Source: Mycolicibacterium aubagnense (GTDB lineage: Bacteria > Actinomycetota > Actinomycetes > Mycobacteriales > Mycobacteriaceae). Taken from it: DNA of 64,000 nt. Under the pieces are notes generated by a model. It was not told the origin of the DNA. It worked only from the letters and a program-made list of their open reading frames with translations, and ran no database searches. Below are positions 44,430 through 53,914 of the stretch, in pieces. Within the stretch, counting starts at the first letter, position 1; every line of letters begins with the position of its first letter. The position numbers were made by a program, and so were the translations under genes. The DNA lies in NCBI RefSeq assembly GCF_010730955.1, contig NZ_AP022577.1, forward strand, positions 5,022,001 to 5,086,000. Direction: 5' to 3'.

Positions 44430-47400
44430 GTGGCCGACGATGCCCAACTTGAAGCCCGATCCGAAGACGCCGGCAGCGCCGCGGAGCCGATAGAGCTCCC
44501 CGAGCGCCTGCGGATTTTCTCGCTGGCCCGGATCCTCGGGACCACCAGCAAGAAGATCACCGAGACCCTCGCCGGGGTCGACGGTAGGCCCCGCAATCCC
44601 GCTTCCACGGTGAACCGTGCCGAGGCCGAGCGGGTCCGCGACCTGCTGGGCCTCGGTGGCGAAGCCGCCGAGGTCACGGCCCCTGCCGCGCCCGTGGAGT
44701 CCGCCGAGCAGTCCGCCGATGCGGCGGACGAGGATGCCGCTGAGGTCGCCGTCGAAGCCGTCGACGTCGCCGAAGCTGCCGTCGAGATCGCCCGCGAGGC
44801 GGCAGAGGCAGGCGACGCGCAGCCCGACGAAGACGAGCCCGAGTCCCGGCTGCTGTTGGAGACGGTTCCGGCCGCCCCAACGACCTCCGCCGAGCCCGCC
44901 GACTACTTGCCGCTCTTCGTGGCGCCGCAGCCCGTGACGTTCCGGCCGCCCGCCGAGCCCGACGACTTCGCCGACGACGACAACGACGACATCACCGACG
45001 ACGTGGCCGACAGCGCCGACGACGGTGGCGAGGATGGCAGCGACGACGACAGCGAGCGGCCCGCCAACCGGCGCCGCCGTCGTGGTCGCCGTGGTCGTGG
45101 CCGCGGTCGGGGCGAACAGAGCAGCGACGACGCGACGGACGCCGACGCCGAGGGCGAGGCGCAGGACGCCTCGGCCGAGGGTGACGAGGACGCCGACGCC
45201 GAGGGTGACGAGGACTCCGGTGACGACGACGCGAACGCGTCCGACGGTGCCAGCCGCCGTCGTCGCCGCCGTCGCCGGCGCAAGTCCGGTGGTGCCGGTG
45301 GTGACGACGCCGACGGTGAGGCCGCCTCGGCCGACGATCCGCCCAACACCGTCGTCCACGAGCGCGCCCCGCGGGCGAAGTCGGACAACAACGAAATCCA
45401 GGGCATCACCGGATCCACCCGGCTGGAGGCCAAGCGTCAGCGCCGCCGCGACGGTCGTGACGCGGGCCGCCGCCGTCCGCCGATCCTGAGCGAGGCCGAG
45501 TTCCTGGCCCGCCGCGAGGCCGTCGAACGCGTGATGGTGGTGCGAGACAAGGTCCGCACCGAGCCGCCGCACGAAGGCGCCCGGTACACCCAGATCGCCG
45601 TGCTGGAAGACGGCGTCGTGGTCGAGCACTTCGTCACTTCAGCGGCTTCTGCCTCTCTGGTCGGCAACATCTACCTCGGCATCGTGCAGAACGTGCTGCC
45701 CTCGATGGAGGCGGCGTTCGTCGACATCGGCCGGGGCCGCAATGGTGTGCTCTACGCCGGTGAGGTCAATTGGGAGGCCGCCGGCCTCGGTGGCAATAAC
45801 CGCAAGATCGAGCAGGCGCTCAAGCCCGGCGACTACGTCGTCGTCCAGGTCAGCAAGGACCCGGTCGGGCACAAGGGCGCCCGCCTCACCACACAGATTT
45901 CGCTGGCCGGTCGGTACTTGGTGTACGTGCCGGGAGCGTCGTCGACCGGGATCAGCCGCAAGCTGCCCGACACCGAGCGGCAGCGCCTCAAGGAAATCCT
46001 CAAAGAGGTCGTGCCTGCCGATGCCGGCGTGATCATCCGCACCGCGTCCGAGGGCGTCAAGGAAGAGGACATCCGCGCGGACGTCAACCGGTTGCAGGAA
46101 CGCTGGACCGAGGTCGAGACCACCGCCGCGGAGACCAAGGCGAAGGCGGCCGGCGCCGCGGTGGCGCTCTACGAAGAGCCTGACGTCCTGGTCAAGGTGA
46201 TCCGCGACCTGTTCAACGAGGACTTCTCCAAGCTCGTGGTGTCGGGCGACGAGGCCTGGAACACCATCAGCAATTACGTCAATTCCGTTGCGCCGGAATT
46301 GCTTTCGCGCATGTCGCAGTACGAAAAGTCAGGCGGCGCCCAGTCCGATGTCGCCGGCAACCCGGCTCCGGCCGGGCCTGACGTGTTCTCGGTGTACCGC
46401 ATCGACGAGCAGCTGGCCAAGGCGATGGATCGCAAGGTGTGGCTGCCCTCGGGCGGCACGCTGGTGATCGACCGCACCGAGGCCATGACGGTGGTCGACG
46501 TCAACACCGGCAAGTTCACCGGTTCGGGCGGAAACCTGGAGCAGACGGTCACCCGCAACAACCTCGAGGCGGCCGAGGAGATCGTCCGCCAGCTGCGGTT
46601 GCGTGACATCGGCGGCATCATCGTCATCGACTTCATCGACATGGTGCTCGAATCCAACCGCGACCTGGTATTGCGCCGCCTGACCGAGGCGCTGGCCCGG
46701 GACCGGACTCGCCACCAGGTGTCGGAGGTCACGTCGCTGGGTCTGGTGCAGCTGACGCGCAAGCGCCTCGGCACCGGCTTGATCGAGGCGTTCTCCACCA
46801 CCTGCACGCACTGTGCGGGCCGCGGCATCATGCTGCACGGCGATCCGGTAGACACCGCGTCGGCGAACGGCCGCAAGACCGAAGCCGCGGGCGGTAGCGC
46901 GGGTGGAGGGGGCCGGCGCAGCAAGCGCGCCAAGAAGGTGGCGCCGCCTGTCGAGGAGGCTCCGGTGGCGAAGGTGCCGCCGCATCCGCAGGGCGAGCAC
47001 CCGATGTTCAAGGCGATGGCGGCAGCGAACGGCAAGCATGAGGACGAACTCGATGATGAAGACCTCACCGAGGACATCGCCGAGGAAGTAACCGACGGCG
47101 ATGTCGTCGAGTCCGCCGAAGCGCTGATCGAGCTGGACCAGGCCGACGACCTGGACGCCGACGAGGCTGACGAGGACGAGGACGACGCCGAAGACGACGA
47201 ACTCGAAGTCGAACTCGATGAGGACTTCGAGGACAGCGACGACGACAGTGACGAGCTGGACCTCGACGAGGACGAGGACGACTCGGACGAAGACTCCGAT
47301 GACGACGACTCCGATGACGACGACTCCGATGAAGAAGACTCCGATGACGACGAGGACGAGGACGAGGACGACGAGGAAGAGGCTGATCAGCCTGCTGAAC

Positions 47401-47489
47401 CGGCCGTCAGCGCCGCTCCCGTCGTCCGGCAGCGGCGTCGCGCGGCGGCCCGCCCCGCCGGTCCGCCGGTCGGAGGTGTTGATGGCTGA
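44430..47489 (+). CDS. rne: Ribonuclease E/G
   Basis: 1019 residues. GTG start with GAGGAG upstream. A long disordered N-terminal extension (about 1-330) alternates acidic blocks with basic ones (NRRRRRGRRGRGRGRGEQ, SRRRRRRRRRRKSGG). The catalytic core (about 360-810) has the S1 region (GNIYLGIVQNVLPSMEAAFVDIGRGRNGVLYAGE), the DNase I-like site (VVDVNTGKFTGSG, IIVIDFIDM) and the zinc-link CTHC (about 792-795). The C-terminal tail is extremely acidic and contains a DNA tandem repeat. It processes rRNA and degrades mRNA; the tails likely recruit degradosome partners. Confidence 0.97.
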   Translation: MADDAQLEARSEDAGSAAEPIELPERLRIFSLARILGTTSKKITETLAGVDGRPRNPASTVNRAEAERVRDLLGLGGEAAEVTAPAAPVESAEQSADAADEDAAEVAVEAVDVAEAAVEIAREAAEAGDAQPDEDEPESRLLLETVPAAPTTSAEPADYLPLFVAPQPVTFRPPAEPDDFADDDNDDITDDVADSADDGGEDGSDDDSERPANRRRRRGRRGRGRGRGEQSSDDATDADAEGEAQDASAEGDEDADAEGDEDSGDDDANASDGASRRRRRRRRRKSGGAGGDDADGEAASADDPPNTVVHERAPRAKSDNNEIQGITGSTRLEAKRQRRRDGRDAGRRRPPILSEAEFLARREAVERVMVVRDKVRTEPPHEGARYTQIAVLEDGVVVEHFVTSAASASLVGNIYLGIVQNVLPSMEAAFVDIGRGRNGVLYAGEVNWEAAGLGGNNRKIEQALKPGDYVVVQVSKDPVGHKGARLTTQISLAGRYLVYVPGASSTGISRKLPDTERQRLKEILKEVVPADAGVIIRTASEGVKEEDIRADVNRLQERWTEVETTAAETKAKAAGAAVALYEEPDVLVKVIRDLFNEDFSKLVVSGDEAWNTISNYVNSVAPELLSRMSQYEKSGGAQSDVAGNPAPAGPDVFSVYRIDEQLAKAMDRKVWLPSGGTLVIDRTEAMTVVDVNTGKFTGSGGNLEQTVTRNNLEAAEEIVRQLRLRDIGGIIVIDFIDMVLESNRDLVLRRLTEALARDRTRHQVSEVTSLGLVQLTRKRLGTGLIEAFSTTCTHCAGRGIMLHGDPVDTASANGRKTEAAGGSAGGGGRRSKRAKKVAPPVEEAPVAKVPPHPQGEHPMFKAMAAANGKHEDELDDEDLTEDIAEEVTDGDVVESAEALIELDQADDLDADEADEDEDDAEDDELEVELDEDFEDSDDDSDELDLDEDEDDSDEDSDDDDSDDDDSDEEDSDDDEDEDEDDEEEADQPAEPAVSAAPVVRQRRRAAARPAGPPVGGVDG
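47292..47351 (+). repeat. Tandem 15-bp repeat in the 3' part of rne
   Basis: Four tandem copies of GACTCCGATGACGAC (the third has two changes) encode repeated DSDDD units in the acidic tail. Confidence 0.9.
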
Positions 47490-47510
47490 TGCCGTGGGGG
47501 TCCTCGCGGT

Positions 47511-47540
47511 TTGACCCTCGATTACCTGGTCACGTACCCT
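47511..47540 (+). promoter_or_regulatory. Promoter of rplU-rpmA
   Basis: TTGACC (47511-47516), an 18-bp spacer and TACCCT (47535-47540) form the best-matched sigma-A-type promoter I saw in the window. Transcription would begin near 47547, leaving a leader of about 127 nt before rplU. That leader begins with a TGTCGCC/GGCGACA hairpin (47549-47573). Confidence 0.65.
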
Positions 47541-47673
47541 TGACCAGTTGTCGCCTGGCCGACACCGGCGACAGTGGGTGCCTCAACAGCCCCGCATCAC
47601 AGACCCGCGCTCGCAGCCTTCGGGTGGCGCGCGCCCCGCAGTAGACGAAACGAAGAACAGAGGAACACCAACG

Positions 47674-47997
47674 ATGGCAGCCGATAACGCCACGTACGCA
47701 ATCGTCAAGACTGGTGGCAAGCAGTACAAGGTTGCCGTCGGTGACGTGGTCAAGATCGAGAAGCTCGACGTTGAGCAGGGCGCTTCGGTGTCGCTGCCGG
47801 TCGCTCTCGTGGTCGAGGGTGCGAAGGTCACCACCAGCGCCGACGCGCTGGCCAAGGTAGCCGTCACCGGTGAGGTGCTCGAGCACACCAAGGGCCCGAA
47901 GATCCGTATCCACAAGTTCAAGAACAAGACCGGCTATCACAAGCGCCAAGGCCACCGTCAGCGTCTGACGGTCGTCAAGGTCACCGGCATCAAGTAA
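47674..47997 (+). CDS. rplU: 50S ribosomal protein L21
   Basis: 107 residues from ATG 47674 with AGAGGA upstream. [26 protein letters not shown] and [22 protein letters not shown] are L21 signatures. It binds 23S rRNA and is paired with L27, encoded 18 bp downstream. An in-frame upstream extension is present but starts inside the leader hairpin and is not supported. Confidence 0.98.
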   Translation: MAADNATYAIVKTGGKQYKVAVGDVVKIEKLDVEQGASVSLPVALVVEGAKVTTSADALAKVAVTGEVLEHTKGPKIRIHKFKNKTGYHKRQGHRQRLTVVKVTGIK

Positions 47998-48015
47998 GCA
48001 AGGGAGCGAACAGAC

Positions 48016-48273
48016 ATGGCACATAAAAAGGGCGCGTCCAGCTCTCGTAACGGTCGCGATTCAGCCGCCCAGCGACTGGGCGTCAAGCGCTTCGGCGGCC
48101 AGGTCGTCAAGGCCGGCGAGATCCTCGTCCGTCAGCGCGGCACTCACTTCCACCCGGGCGTGAACGTCGGTCGCGGTGGCGACGACACCCTGTTCGCCAC
48201 GGCCGCCGGCTCGGTGCTCTTCGGCTCCAAGCGCGGTCGCAAGACGGTCAACATCGTCCCGGTCGAGGCATAA
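48016..48273 (+). CDS. rpmA: 50S ribosomal protein L27
   Basis: 85 residues: [29 protein letters not shown], with the basic N-terminus that reaches the peptidyl-transferase centre. There is no N-terminal cleavable extension as in Firmicutes. GGGAGCGAA precedes the ATG. A terminator follows, separating it from obg. Confidence 0.98.
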   Translation: MAHKKGASSSRNGRDSAAQRLGVKRFGGQVVKAGEILVRQRGTHFHPGVNVGRGGDDTLFATAAGSVLFGSKRGRKTVNIVPVEA

Positions 48274-48292
48274 CCTTTTCCCACGAGGTGTG

Positions 48293-48333
48293 AAGCTGCC
48301 ACGAGGTTTCGCCTCGTGGCAGCTTTTCTTTTT
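48293..48333 (+). terminator. Intrinsic terminator after rpmA
   Basis: A perfect 14-bp stem (48293-48306 with 48312-48325), loop TTTCG, followed by TTCTTTTT. It lies between rpmA and obg, so obg depends on read-through or its own promoter. Confidence 0.85.
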
Positions 48334-48375
48334 CCTGGCGACAGGGAAGTGTTCGTGTGATGGAGAGGACGACAG

Positions 48376-49836
48376 ATGGCACCCCGGTTTGTTGACCGTG
48401 TGGTGATCCACGCGCGCGCCGGCAACGGCGGCAACGGCTGTGCATCGGTACACCGAGAGAAGTTCAAGCCGCTCGGTGGGCCTGACGGCGGTAACGGCGG
48501 TAAGGGCGGCAGCATCGTCCTGGTCGTCGACCCGCAGGTGCACACCCTGCTGGACTTCCACTTCCGCCCGCATGTCGATGCCCCGTCCGGTAAGCCGGGC
48601 GCCGGTAGCAACCGGGAAGGTGCCGCCGGCGCGGATCTCGAGGTTCGGGTGCCCGACGGCACCGTTGTGCTCGATGAGCACGGCCGCATGCTGGCAGACC
48701 TGGTCGGCGACGGCACCCGCTTCGAGGCCGCTGCCGGTGGCCGCGGCGGGCTGGGTAACGCCGCACTGGCCTCGCGGGCCCGCAAGGCGCCCGGATTCGC
48801 GCTGCTGGGGGAGAAGGGCCAGACCTGCGACCTCACCCTCGAACTCAAGACAGTCGCCGATGTCGGCCTGGTCGGTTTCCCGTCCGCCGGCAAATCGTCG
48901 CTGGTATCAACCATTTCGGCGGCCAAGCCCAAGATCGCCGACTATCCGTTTACCACTTTGGCTCCGAATCTGGGTGTGGTATCCGCCGGTGACCACACGT
49001 TCACCGTTGCCGACGTTCCCGGCCTGATCCCGGGCGCCGCCGACGGCCGCGGCCTGGGACTGGACTTCCTGCGGCACATCGAACGCTGCGCCGTGCTGGT
49101 CCACGTGGTGGACTGCGCGACCCTGGAACCCGGCCGGGACCCGATCTCCGACATCGACGCGCTCGAGGCCGAGCTGGCGGCGTATACGCCTACGCTGCAA
49201 GGGGATTCGACGCTCGGCGACCTGGCCGAGCGACCCCGTGCGGTGGTCCTCAACAAGATCGACGTGCCCGATGCCCGCGAACTCGCCGATTTCGTCAAGG
49301 AAGAGGTCGCCGCCAAGTACGGCTGGCCGGTCTACGAAATCTCTACGGTGAGTCGAGATGGCTTGCGCGCGTTGACCTTCGCCTTGTGGGACATGGTCGC
49401 GGCGTACCGGGCCGCACAGCCTGTGGTGGCGCCGAGGCGGCCGGTCATCCGGCCGGTTGCGGTCAACGAGAGCGGCTTCACCGTCGAATCGGACGGCTTC
49501 GGCGGCTTCATCGTGCGCGGCACGCGACCCGAACGCTGGATCGCGCAAACGGCTTTCGACAACGACGAGGCAGTCGGTTACCTCGGCGACCGGCTGGCCC
49601 GATTGGGCGTCGAGGACGCACTGCTGAAGAAGGGCGCTCGTGCCGGCTGTGCCGTCACCATCGGCGACGTCACGTTCGACTGGGAGCCGCAGACGCTCGC
49701 CGGTGTCGACACCCTGCTGTCCGGTCGTGGCACCGACATCCGCCTGGAGCAGACGGACCGGATCGGCGCTGCGGAACGCAAGGCGGCCCGCAAGGAGCGT
49801 CGTCGCTCGGCGGAGGACCTCGAGGACGACGCGTGA
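48376..49836 (+). CDS. obg: GTPase Obg
   Basis: 486 residues. The Gly-rich N-terminal Obg fold ([26 protein letters not shown]...GGNGGKGG, 1-158), a G domain with [10 protein letters not shown] (P-loop), DVPGLIPGA and NKID, and a C-terminal OCT domain (about 350-430) with an acidic/basic tail. It associates with the 50S subunit and acts in ribosome assembly and stress control. GGAGAGGA precedes the ATG. It overlaps proB by 4 bp (GTGA). Confidence 0.97.
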   Translation: MAPRFVDRVVIHARAGNGGNGCASVHREKFKPLGGPDGGNGGKGGSIVLVVDPQVHTLLDFHFRPHVDAPSGKPGAGSNREGAAGADLEVRVPDGTVVLDEHGRMLADLVGDGTRFEAAAGGRGGLGNAALASRARKAPGFALLGEKGQTCDLTLELKTVADVGLVGFPSAGKSSLVSTISAAKPKIADYPFTTLAPNLGVVSAGDHTFTVADVPGLIPGAADGRGLGLDFLRHIERCAVLVHVVDCATLEPGRDPISDIDALEAELAAYTPTLQGDSTLGDLAERPRAVVLNKIDVPDARELADFVKEEVAAKYGWPVYEISTVSRDGLRALTFALWDMVAAYRAAQPVVAPRRPVIRPVAVNESGFTVESDGFGGFIVRGTRPERWIAQTAFDNDEAVGYLGDRLARLGVEDALLKKGARAGCAVTIGDVTFDWEPQTLAGVDTLLSGRGTDIRLEQTDRIGAAERKAARKERRRSAEDLEDDA

Positions 49837-50969
49837 CCCTCGGCACGGACGCGGCAGTCTCGGCGCACCGGGAAGCCGTGCGGACGGCGCGCAGCGTCGT
49901 CGTCAAGATCGGGACCACGGCCCTCACCGCACCCAACGGGATGTTCGACGCGGGCCGGCTGGCCACGCTCGCGGACGCCATCGAGAAGCGGATGAAGGCC
50001 GGCTCGGACGTCGTGATCGTGTCGTCCGGCGCCATCGCCGCCGGGATCGAGCCGCTCGGCCTGACCAAGCGCCCGACGGATCTGGCCACCAAGCAGGCCG
50101 CGGCCAGCGTCGGCCAGGTAGCTCTGGTCAACGCATGGAGCTCGGCCTTCGGCCGGTATGACCGGACCGTGGGGCAGGTGCTGCTGACCGCGCACGACAT
50201 CGCCCAGCGCGTGCAGCACAACAACGCCCAGCGCACCCTGGACCGGTTGCGGGCGCTGCACGCCGTCGCGATCGTCAACGAGAACGACACCGTGGCCACC
50301 AACGAGATCCGGTTCGGCGACAACGACCGGCTGTCGGCGCTGGTGGCGCAGCTGGTCGGTGCCGACGCGCTGATCCTGCTGAGTGACATCGACGGCTTGT
50401 ACGACGGTGATCCCCGCAAGGCGCCCAAGGACAATCCAGCCCGCTTCATCCCCGAGGTCGCCGCGTCGGGTGATCTGGACGGCGTGTCGGCGACCGGCGG
50501 GAGCCGGCTGGGCACGGGCGGTATGGCCTCCAAGCTGTCGTCTGCGCTGCTTGCCGCGGATGCGGGTGTTCCGGTGCTGCTGGCGGCCGCCGGCGACGCG
50601 GCTGCCGCGCTGACCGATGCCTCGGTGGGCACGGTGTTCGCCGCCCGCCCTGAGCGCATGTCGGCTCGGCGGTTCTGGGTGCGCTATGCGGCGGAGACGA
50701 CGGGGACGCTGACCCTGGACGCCGGGGCGGTGCGGGCCGTCGTCCGGCAAAGAAAATCGTTGCTGCCGGCGGGCATCACAGCGGTCTCGGGCCGCTTCCA
50801 CGGCGGCGACGTCGTCGAACTGCACGGTCCGGACGGCAACGCTGTGGCCCGCGGGGTCGTGGCCTACGACGATTCCGAGCTCGCGGGCATCATCGGCCGA
50901 TCCACTCCCGAATTGCCCGTGGAGCTGCGCCGACCTGCGGTTCATGCCGACGACCTGGTAGCAGTTTGA
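49833..50969 (+). CDS. proB: Glutamate 5-kinase
   Basis: 378 residues from GTG 49833, overlapping the obg stop. The amino-acid kinase domain starts [14 protein letters not shown] and includes [41 protein letters not shown] and [22 protein letters not shown]-terminal PUA domain (about 285-370) follows. First step of proline synthesis; proA is encoded separately 9 kb downstream. Obg-proB coupling is the normal mycobacterial arrangement. Confidence 0.97.
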   Translation: MTLGTDAAVSAHREAVRTARSVVVKIGTTALTAPNGMFDAGRLATLADAIEKRMKAGSDVVIVSSGAIAAGIEPLGLTKRPTDLATKQAAASVGQVALVNAWSSAFGRYDRTVGQVLLTAHDIAQRVQHNNAQRTLDRLRALHAVAIVNENDTVATNEIRFGDNDRLSALVAQLVGADALILLSDIDGLYDGDPRKAPKDNPARFIPEVAASGDLDGVSATGGSRLGTGGMASKLSSALLAADAGVPVLLAAAGDAAAALTDASVGTVFAARPERMSARRFWVRYAAETTGTLTLDAGAVRAVVRQRKSLLPAGITAVSGRFHGGDVVELHGPDGNAVARGVVAYDDSELAGIIGRSTPELPVELRRPAVHADDLVAV

Positions 50970-51054
50970 CGTCGACTTTGTGTGTATTTGGCTAGAATCA
51001 CCGCCGCGTTCTGCGTTTTGCCTATTAGAGAAGGCCTGCCCAGCAAATTAGGGT

Positions 51055-51060
51055 TATGCT
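51055..51060 (+). promoter_or_regulatory. Possible -10 box for the deacetylase-flavoprotein pair
   Basis: TATGCT about 40 bp before ATG 51100. Transcription would begin near 51067, giving a leader of about 33 nt that includes the GAGGGGG ribosome binding site. No good -35 is seen. Confidence 0.35.
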
Positions 51061-51099
51061 GCCTTGGACACCTGCGCAGCAAACAGGATTGAGGGGGCG

Positions 51100-51723
51100 A
51101 TGGCGAGACAATCCGTGCTGGCGGTCGGCGCGCATCCCGACGACATCGAACTGGGCTGCGGCGGCGCGCTGGCAAAGCATGTAGCGGCCGGCGACAGGGT
51201 CACCATGTTGGTGGTGACCCGCGGCGAAGAGGGGCCGGGCGACTCGCAGGAGCGGGTGCGTGAGCAACTCCGCGCGGTCGAGGTGCTGGGCGTCCACGAG
51301 CTGTTGTGGGGCCAGGGTTTCGGCGACTGCCGCGTCTCGCTGCAGGAGTTCGAGCTGGTGCACCTGATCGAAGATGCCATCGAAAAGTCCGCTGCCACAA
51401 TCGTTTACACCCATACGGCCAACGACAGCCACCAGGATCACCGGGTGGTTTCCCGCTGCACCCTAGGGGCCGCGCGGTGGGTGTCGTCGATCATGACCTA
51501 CGGCGGACCGTCGGCCATCGGCTTCAATCCGACCGCCTTCGTGGACATCTCGGATGCGCTGGACAAAAAGATCGAAGCCCTCATGTCGCACGTGTCGCAG
51601 GCCGAGGCCAGCGAAAAGGTCAGCGCCTCCTGGGTGCGCAGTTCCGCTGAGCACTACGGCTTCCTGTGCCGCCGGGCGTTCGCCGAAGGTTTCGAGCCGG
51701 CCCGACTGGTCGCCGATTTCTGA
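51100..51723 (+). CDS. PIG-L/LmbE-family deacetylase
   Basis: 207 residues from ATG 51100, with GAGGGGG six bases upstream. It carries the zinc/catalytic motif VGAHPDDIELGCGG, a second zinc-ligand His in HTANDSHQDHRVVSR, and VTRGEEG. The family removes N-acetyl groups from GlcNAc-type sugars (MshB, LmbE, PIG-L). It is shorter than MshB and more like the small deacetylases of polysaccharide or glycolipid clusters. It is coupled to the next gene, a UDP-galactopyranose-mutase-like flavoprotein (4 bp apart). I recall no such gene at this place in M. tuberculosis. Confidence 0.88.
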   Translation: MARQSVLAVGAHPDDIELGCGGALAKHVAAGDRVTMLVVTRGEEGPGDSQERVREQLRAVEVLGVHELLWGQGFGDCRVSLQEFELVHLIEDAIEKSAATIVYTHTANDSHQDHRVVSRCTLGAARWVSSIMTYGGPSAIGFNPTAFVDISDALDKKIEALMSHVSQAEASEKVSASWVRSSAEHYGFLCRRAFAEGFEPARLVADF

Positions 51724-51727
51724 CCCT

Positions 51728-53035
51728 GTGCCGACCTTTCTCATTGTCGGCGCGGGTCCGACGGGGCTGGGCGCAGCTGTCCGCCTGACCGAACTCGGCA
51801 TCGACCACCTCGTGGTGGACGCCGGCGATCAGGTCGGGGGCATGGCGGCCTCGGTTCGCGACGCACACGGTTTCACGTGGGATCTCGGTGGCCATGTGCT
51901 GCACAGCCACTTCGCGGATTTCGACCGGGCGGTCGATGCGTCCGGCGTCAAGATGAACGACGTCGCCCGGAACGGTTGGGTGTGGCTGGACGGCAGCGGG
52001 CCGCATGCGCTGGTGCCCACGCCCATCCAGCAGCAACTTACCGAGTTGCCGACCGACCTATACCCCGACGCACCGCTGCACAACCTCGCCGACTATTACC
52101 GGAACAATTTCGGTGGCAAACTTTTCGACGAGTTTTTCGGCCCCTACAACTACAAGATGTGGACGGCCCCGCTCGAGCAGATCGACCACGAATGGACGTC
52201 GCTGCGCAGCGGCAGTGCCGCCCCTAACGTGCCGCGCCTCGGTTTGGCCGGCTCGGCCACCGCGCCTGCGGGCAGTTTTCCGTACCCGATCGGCGGCACC
52301 GGCGCGTTGTGGCAGGGGGTGTACGACCAGATGCTGGCGCCCGAGACGGTCCGGCTGGGCACCCGGGTGGTCGACATCGACGTGGCCCGGCGGCTGGCGA
52401 CGCTGGACGACGGCTCGACCGTCGGATACGACCACTGCATCAGTTCGGCGCCCTTGACCACCGCCTGGGACTGGCTCGGTGGGGCAGGCGCTGAGGGAAC
52501 GCCCCAACGAAACACCTTGTGCGCCAGCCGTATCTACGCGGTCGGGCTGGGCTACCGCGGTGCGGCGCCGGCGGCGCTGGCCGACAAGACCTGGCTGTAC
52601 TGCCCGGATCTGGGCGTGCCCTGGTACCGGGCCACGATGCTGAACAACTACGACCCCGCCAACGCCGGCACCGGCCGCTGGAATGTGCTGTGCGAGGTGC
52701 CATTGCTGCCCGGGCAAACGCTGACCGGTGATGAGGCGGTGCGGCGCACCGAGGAATCACTGCGGGCACTGGGCGCCGAGTCCGAGTACGTGGTCAGCCG
52801 GTTCGTGCGGGAGCTTCCGATGGGCTATCCGGTGCCGACGCTGGGCCGCGACGACATCGTGCGGACGCTCGACGAGCGGCTGCGCGGACATGGCTTCTAC
52901 AGCCGGGGCCGCTTCGGCGGGTGGCGATATGAGTCGTCGAACCAGGATTACGGCTACCTGCAGGGCCGGGAGGCGGTGGACAACGCGTTGTCCGGGACAC
53001 CCGAGGACGTCTACTGGCACCCGGACAGGTTCTGA
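51728..53035 (+). CDS. FAD-dependent oxidoreductase, UDP-galactopyranose-mutase/protoporphyrinogen-oxidase-like
   Basis: 435 residues from GTG 51728. N-terminal FAD Rossmann motif FLIVGAGPTGLGAAVRLTELG, then DAGDQVGGMAASV and WDLGGHVLHSHF. Further on are YNYKMWTAPLEQI and a C-terminal GRFGGWRYESSNQDYGYLQG, a form seen in amine-oxidase-fold flavoproteins of polysaccharide loci, related to UDP-galactopyranose mutase. It probably acts on a nucleotide- or lipid-linked sugar together with the preceding deacetylase; the reaction is not known. Its 3' end overlaps the convergent sirtuin gene by 25 bp. Confidence 0.78.
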   Translation: MPTFLIVGAGPTGLGAAVRLTELGIDHLVVDAGDQVGGMAASVRDAHGFTWDLGGHVLHSHFADFDRAVDASGVKMNDVARNGWVWLDGSGPHALVPTPIQQQLTELPTDLYPDAPLHNLADYYRNNFGGKLFDEFFGPYNYKMWTAPLEQIDHEWTSLRSGSAAPNVPRLGLAGSATAPAGSFPYPIGGTGALWQGVYDQMLAPETVRLGTRVVDIDVARRLATLDDGSTVGYDHCISSAPLTTAWDWLGGAGAEGTPQRNTLCASRIYAVGLGYRGAAPAALADKTWLYCPDLGVPWYRATMLNNYDPANAGTGRWNVLCEVPLLPGQTLTGDEAVRRTEESLRALGAESEYVVSRFVRELPMGYPVPTLGRDDIVRTLDERLRGHGFYSRGRFGGWRYESSNQDYGYLQGREAVDNALSGTPEDVYWHPDRF

Positions 53036-53856
53036 GCCGGCAGTTCGCTGGCCAGTAGGGCGAGGATCTCCGAACATCCGCTGTCGATCTTCACCGTCGC
53101 CAGCTCGTCGCCGCGGGTGGTGCCGCGGTTGATGATCGCGACGGGCTTGCCGGCGGCGGCCGCGTGCCGGACGAAGCGGTAGCCCGAGTACACCGTCAGC
53201 GACGATCCCGCGACCAGCAGCGCGTCGGCGTCGTCGATCAGGGAGTAGGCCTGCTGCACGCGGGCTTTCGGCACGCTGTCGCCGAAGTACACGATGTCGG
53301 GTTTGAGGATGCCGCCGCACCTGGGACAGTCCAGGTACCGGAACGTCGTGGTGTCCTCGACCGTCGCGTCGGCGTCCGGGGCCACGCCGATGCTGCCGAC
53401 CTGGGTGGCGGCCCGTTCGGTGAAGCCGGGGTTGAGCCGTTCCAGCTCGTCGGCCAGCGCGGCCCGGGTCATGGTGTGCCCGCAGCTCAGGCAGATCACC
53501 TGCGCGTACGTGCCGTGCAGGTTCACCACTGTCTGGGACCCGGCTTTGGTGTGCAGCAGGTCGACGTTCTGGGTGATGACGCCCGTGACCAGCCTGGCTC
53601 GTTCCAGCGCGGCGACGGCGCGGTGGCCGGCGTTGGGCCGGCGGGCGGCCATGTGCCGCCAGCCGATGTGGTTGCGGGCCCAGTACCGCTGCCGGAAGGC
53701 CGGACCGGACAGGAACTGCTGGATGGTCATGGGATTGCTCGGCGGCGAGTCCGGCCCGCGGTAATCCGGAATGCCCGAATCGGTGGAGATGCCGGCGCCG
53801 GTCAGCACGGCGAGACGCCGGTCGGCCAGCAGATTGACCAGTTCAGGAGCCTGCAC
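53011..53856 (-). CDS. Sir2-family NAD-dependent protein deacylase (sirtuin)
   Basis: 281 residues. Rossmann-type GAGISTDSGIPDYRG, TQNVDLLHTKAG, the catalytic His in NLHGTY, and a structural zinc site with two CxxC pairs (CLSCGHT and CPRCGG). It consumes NAD+ to remove acyl groups from lysines, giving nicotinamide, which the NadV pathway in this window could recycle. GTG start, seven bases after TACCCT on the minus strand (leaderless). Divergent from nadE. Confidence 0.95.
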   Translation of the reverse strand: MQAPELVNLLADRRLAVLTGAGISTDSGIPDYRGPDSPPSNPMTIQQFLSGPAFRQRYWARNHIGWRHMAARRPNAGHRAVAALERARLVTGVITQNVDLLHTKAGSQTVVNLHGTYAQVICLSCGHTMTRAALADELERLNPGFTERAATQVGSIGVAPDADATVEDTTTFRYLDCPRCGGILKPDIVYFGDSVPKARVQQAYSLIDDADALLVAGSSLTVYSGYRFVRHAAAAGKPVAIINRGTTRGDELATVKIDSGCSEILALLASELPAQNLSGCQ

Positions 53857-53863
53857 GTCATCG

Positions 53864-53869
53864 AGGGTA
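53864..53869 (-). promoter_or_regulatory. -10 box of the sirtuin gene (leaderless)
   Basis: TACCCT on the minus strand, seven bases before the GTG. Confidence 0.55.
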
Positions 53870-53902
53870 GGCCGTCTGCCGTGTTACGCGACGTGACGGT
53901 GC

Positions 53903-53908
53903 GACAAT
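53903..53908 (+). promoter_or_regulatory. -10-like box of nadE (leaderless)
   Basis: GACAAT ends six bases before the GTG at 53915, and the gene has no ribosome binding site. Confidence 0.45.
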
Positions 53909-53914
53909 CGAGTC

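Noticed and set aside
47548..47673. N-terminal extension of L21 from an upstream in-frame start
   Set aside because: It would begin at the transcript's first bases within the leader hairpin; ATG 47674 has a good ribosome site and gives normal L21 length.
50966..50998. TTGACG ... TAGAAT promoter after proB
   Set aside because: The spacer is 21 bp, too long for a normal sigma-A promoter; TATGCT at 51055 fits the downstream gene better.
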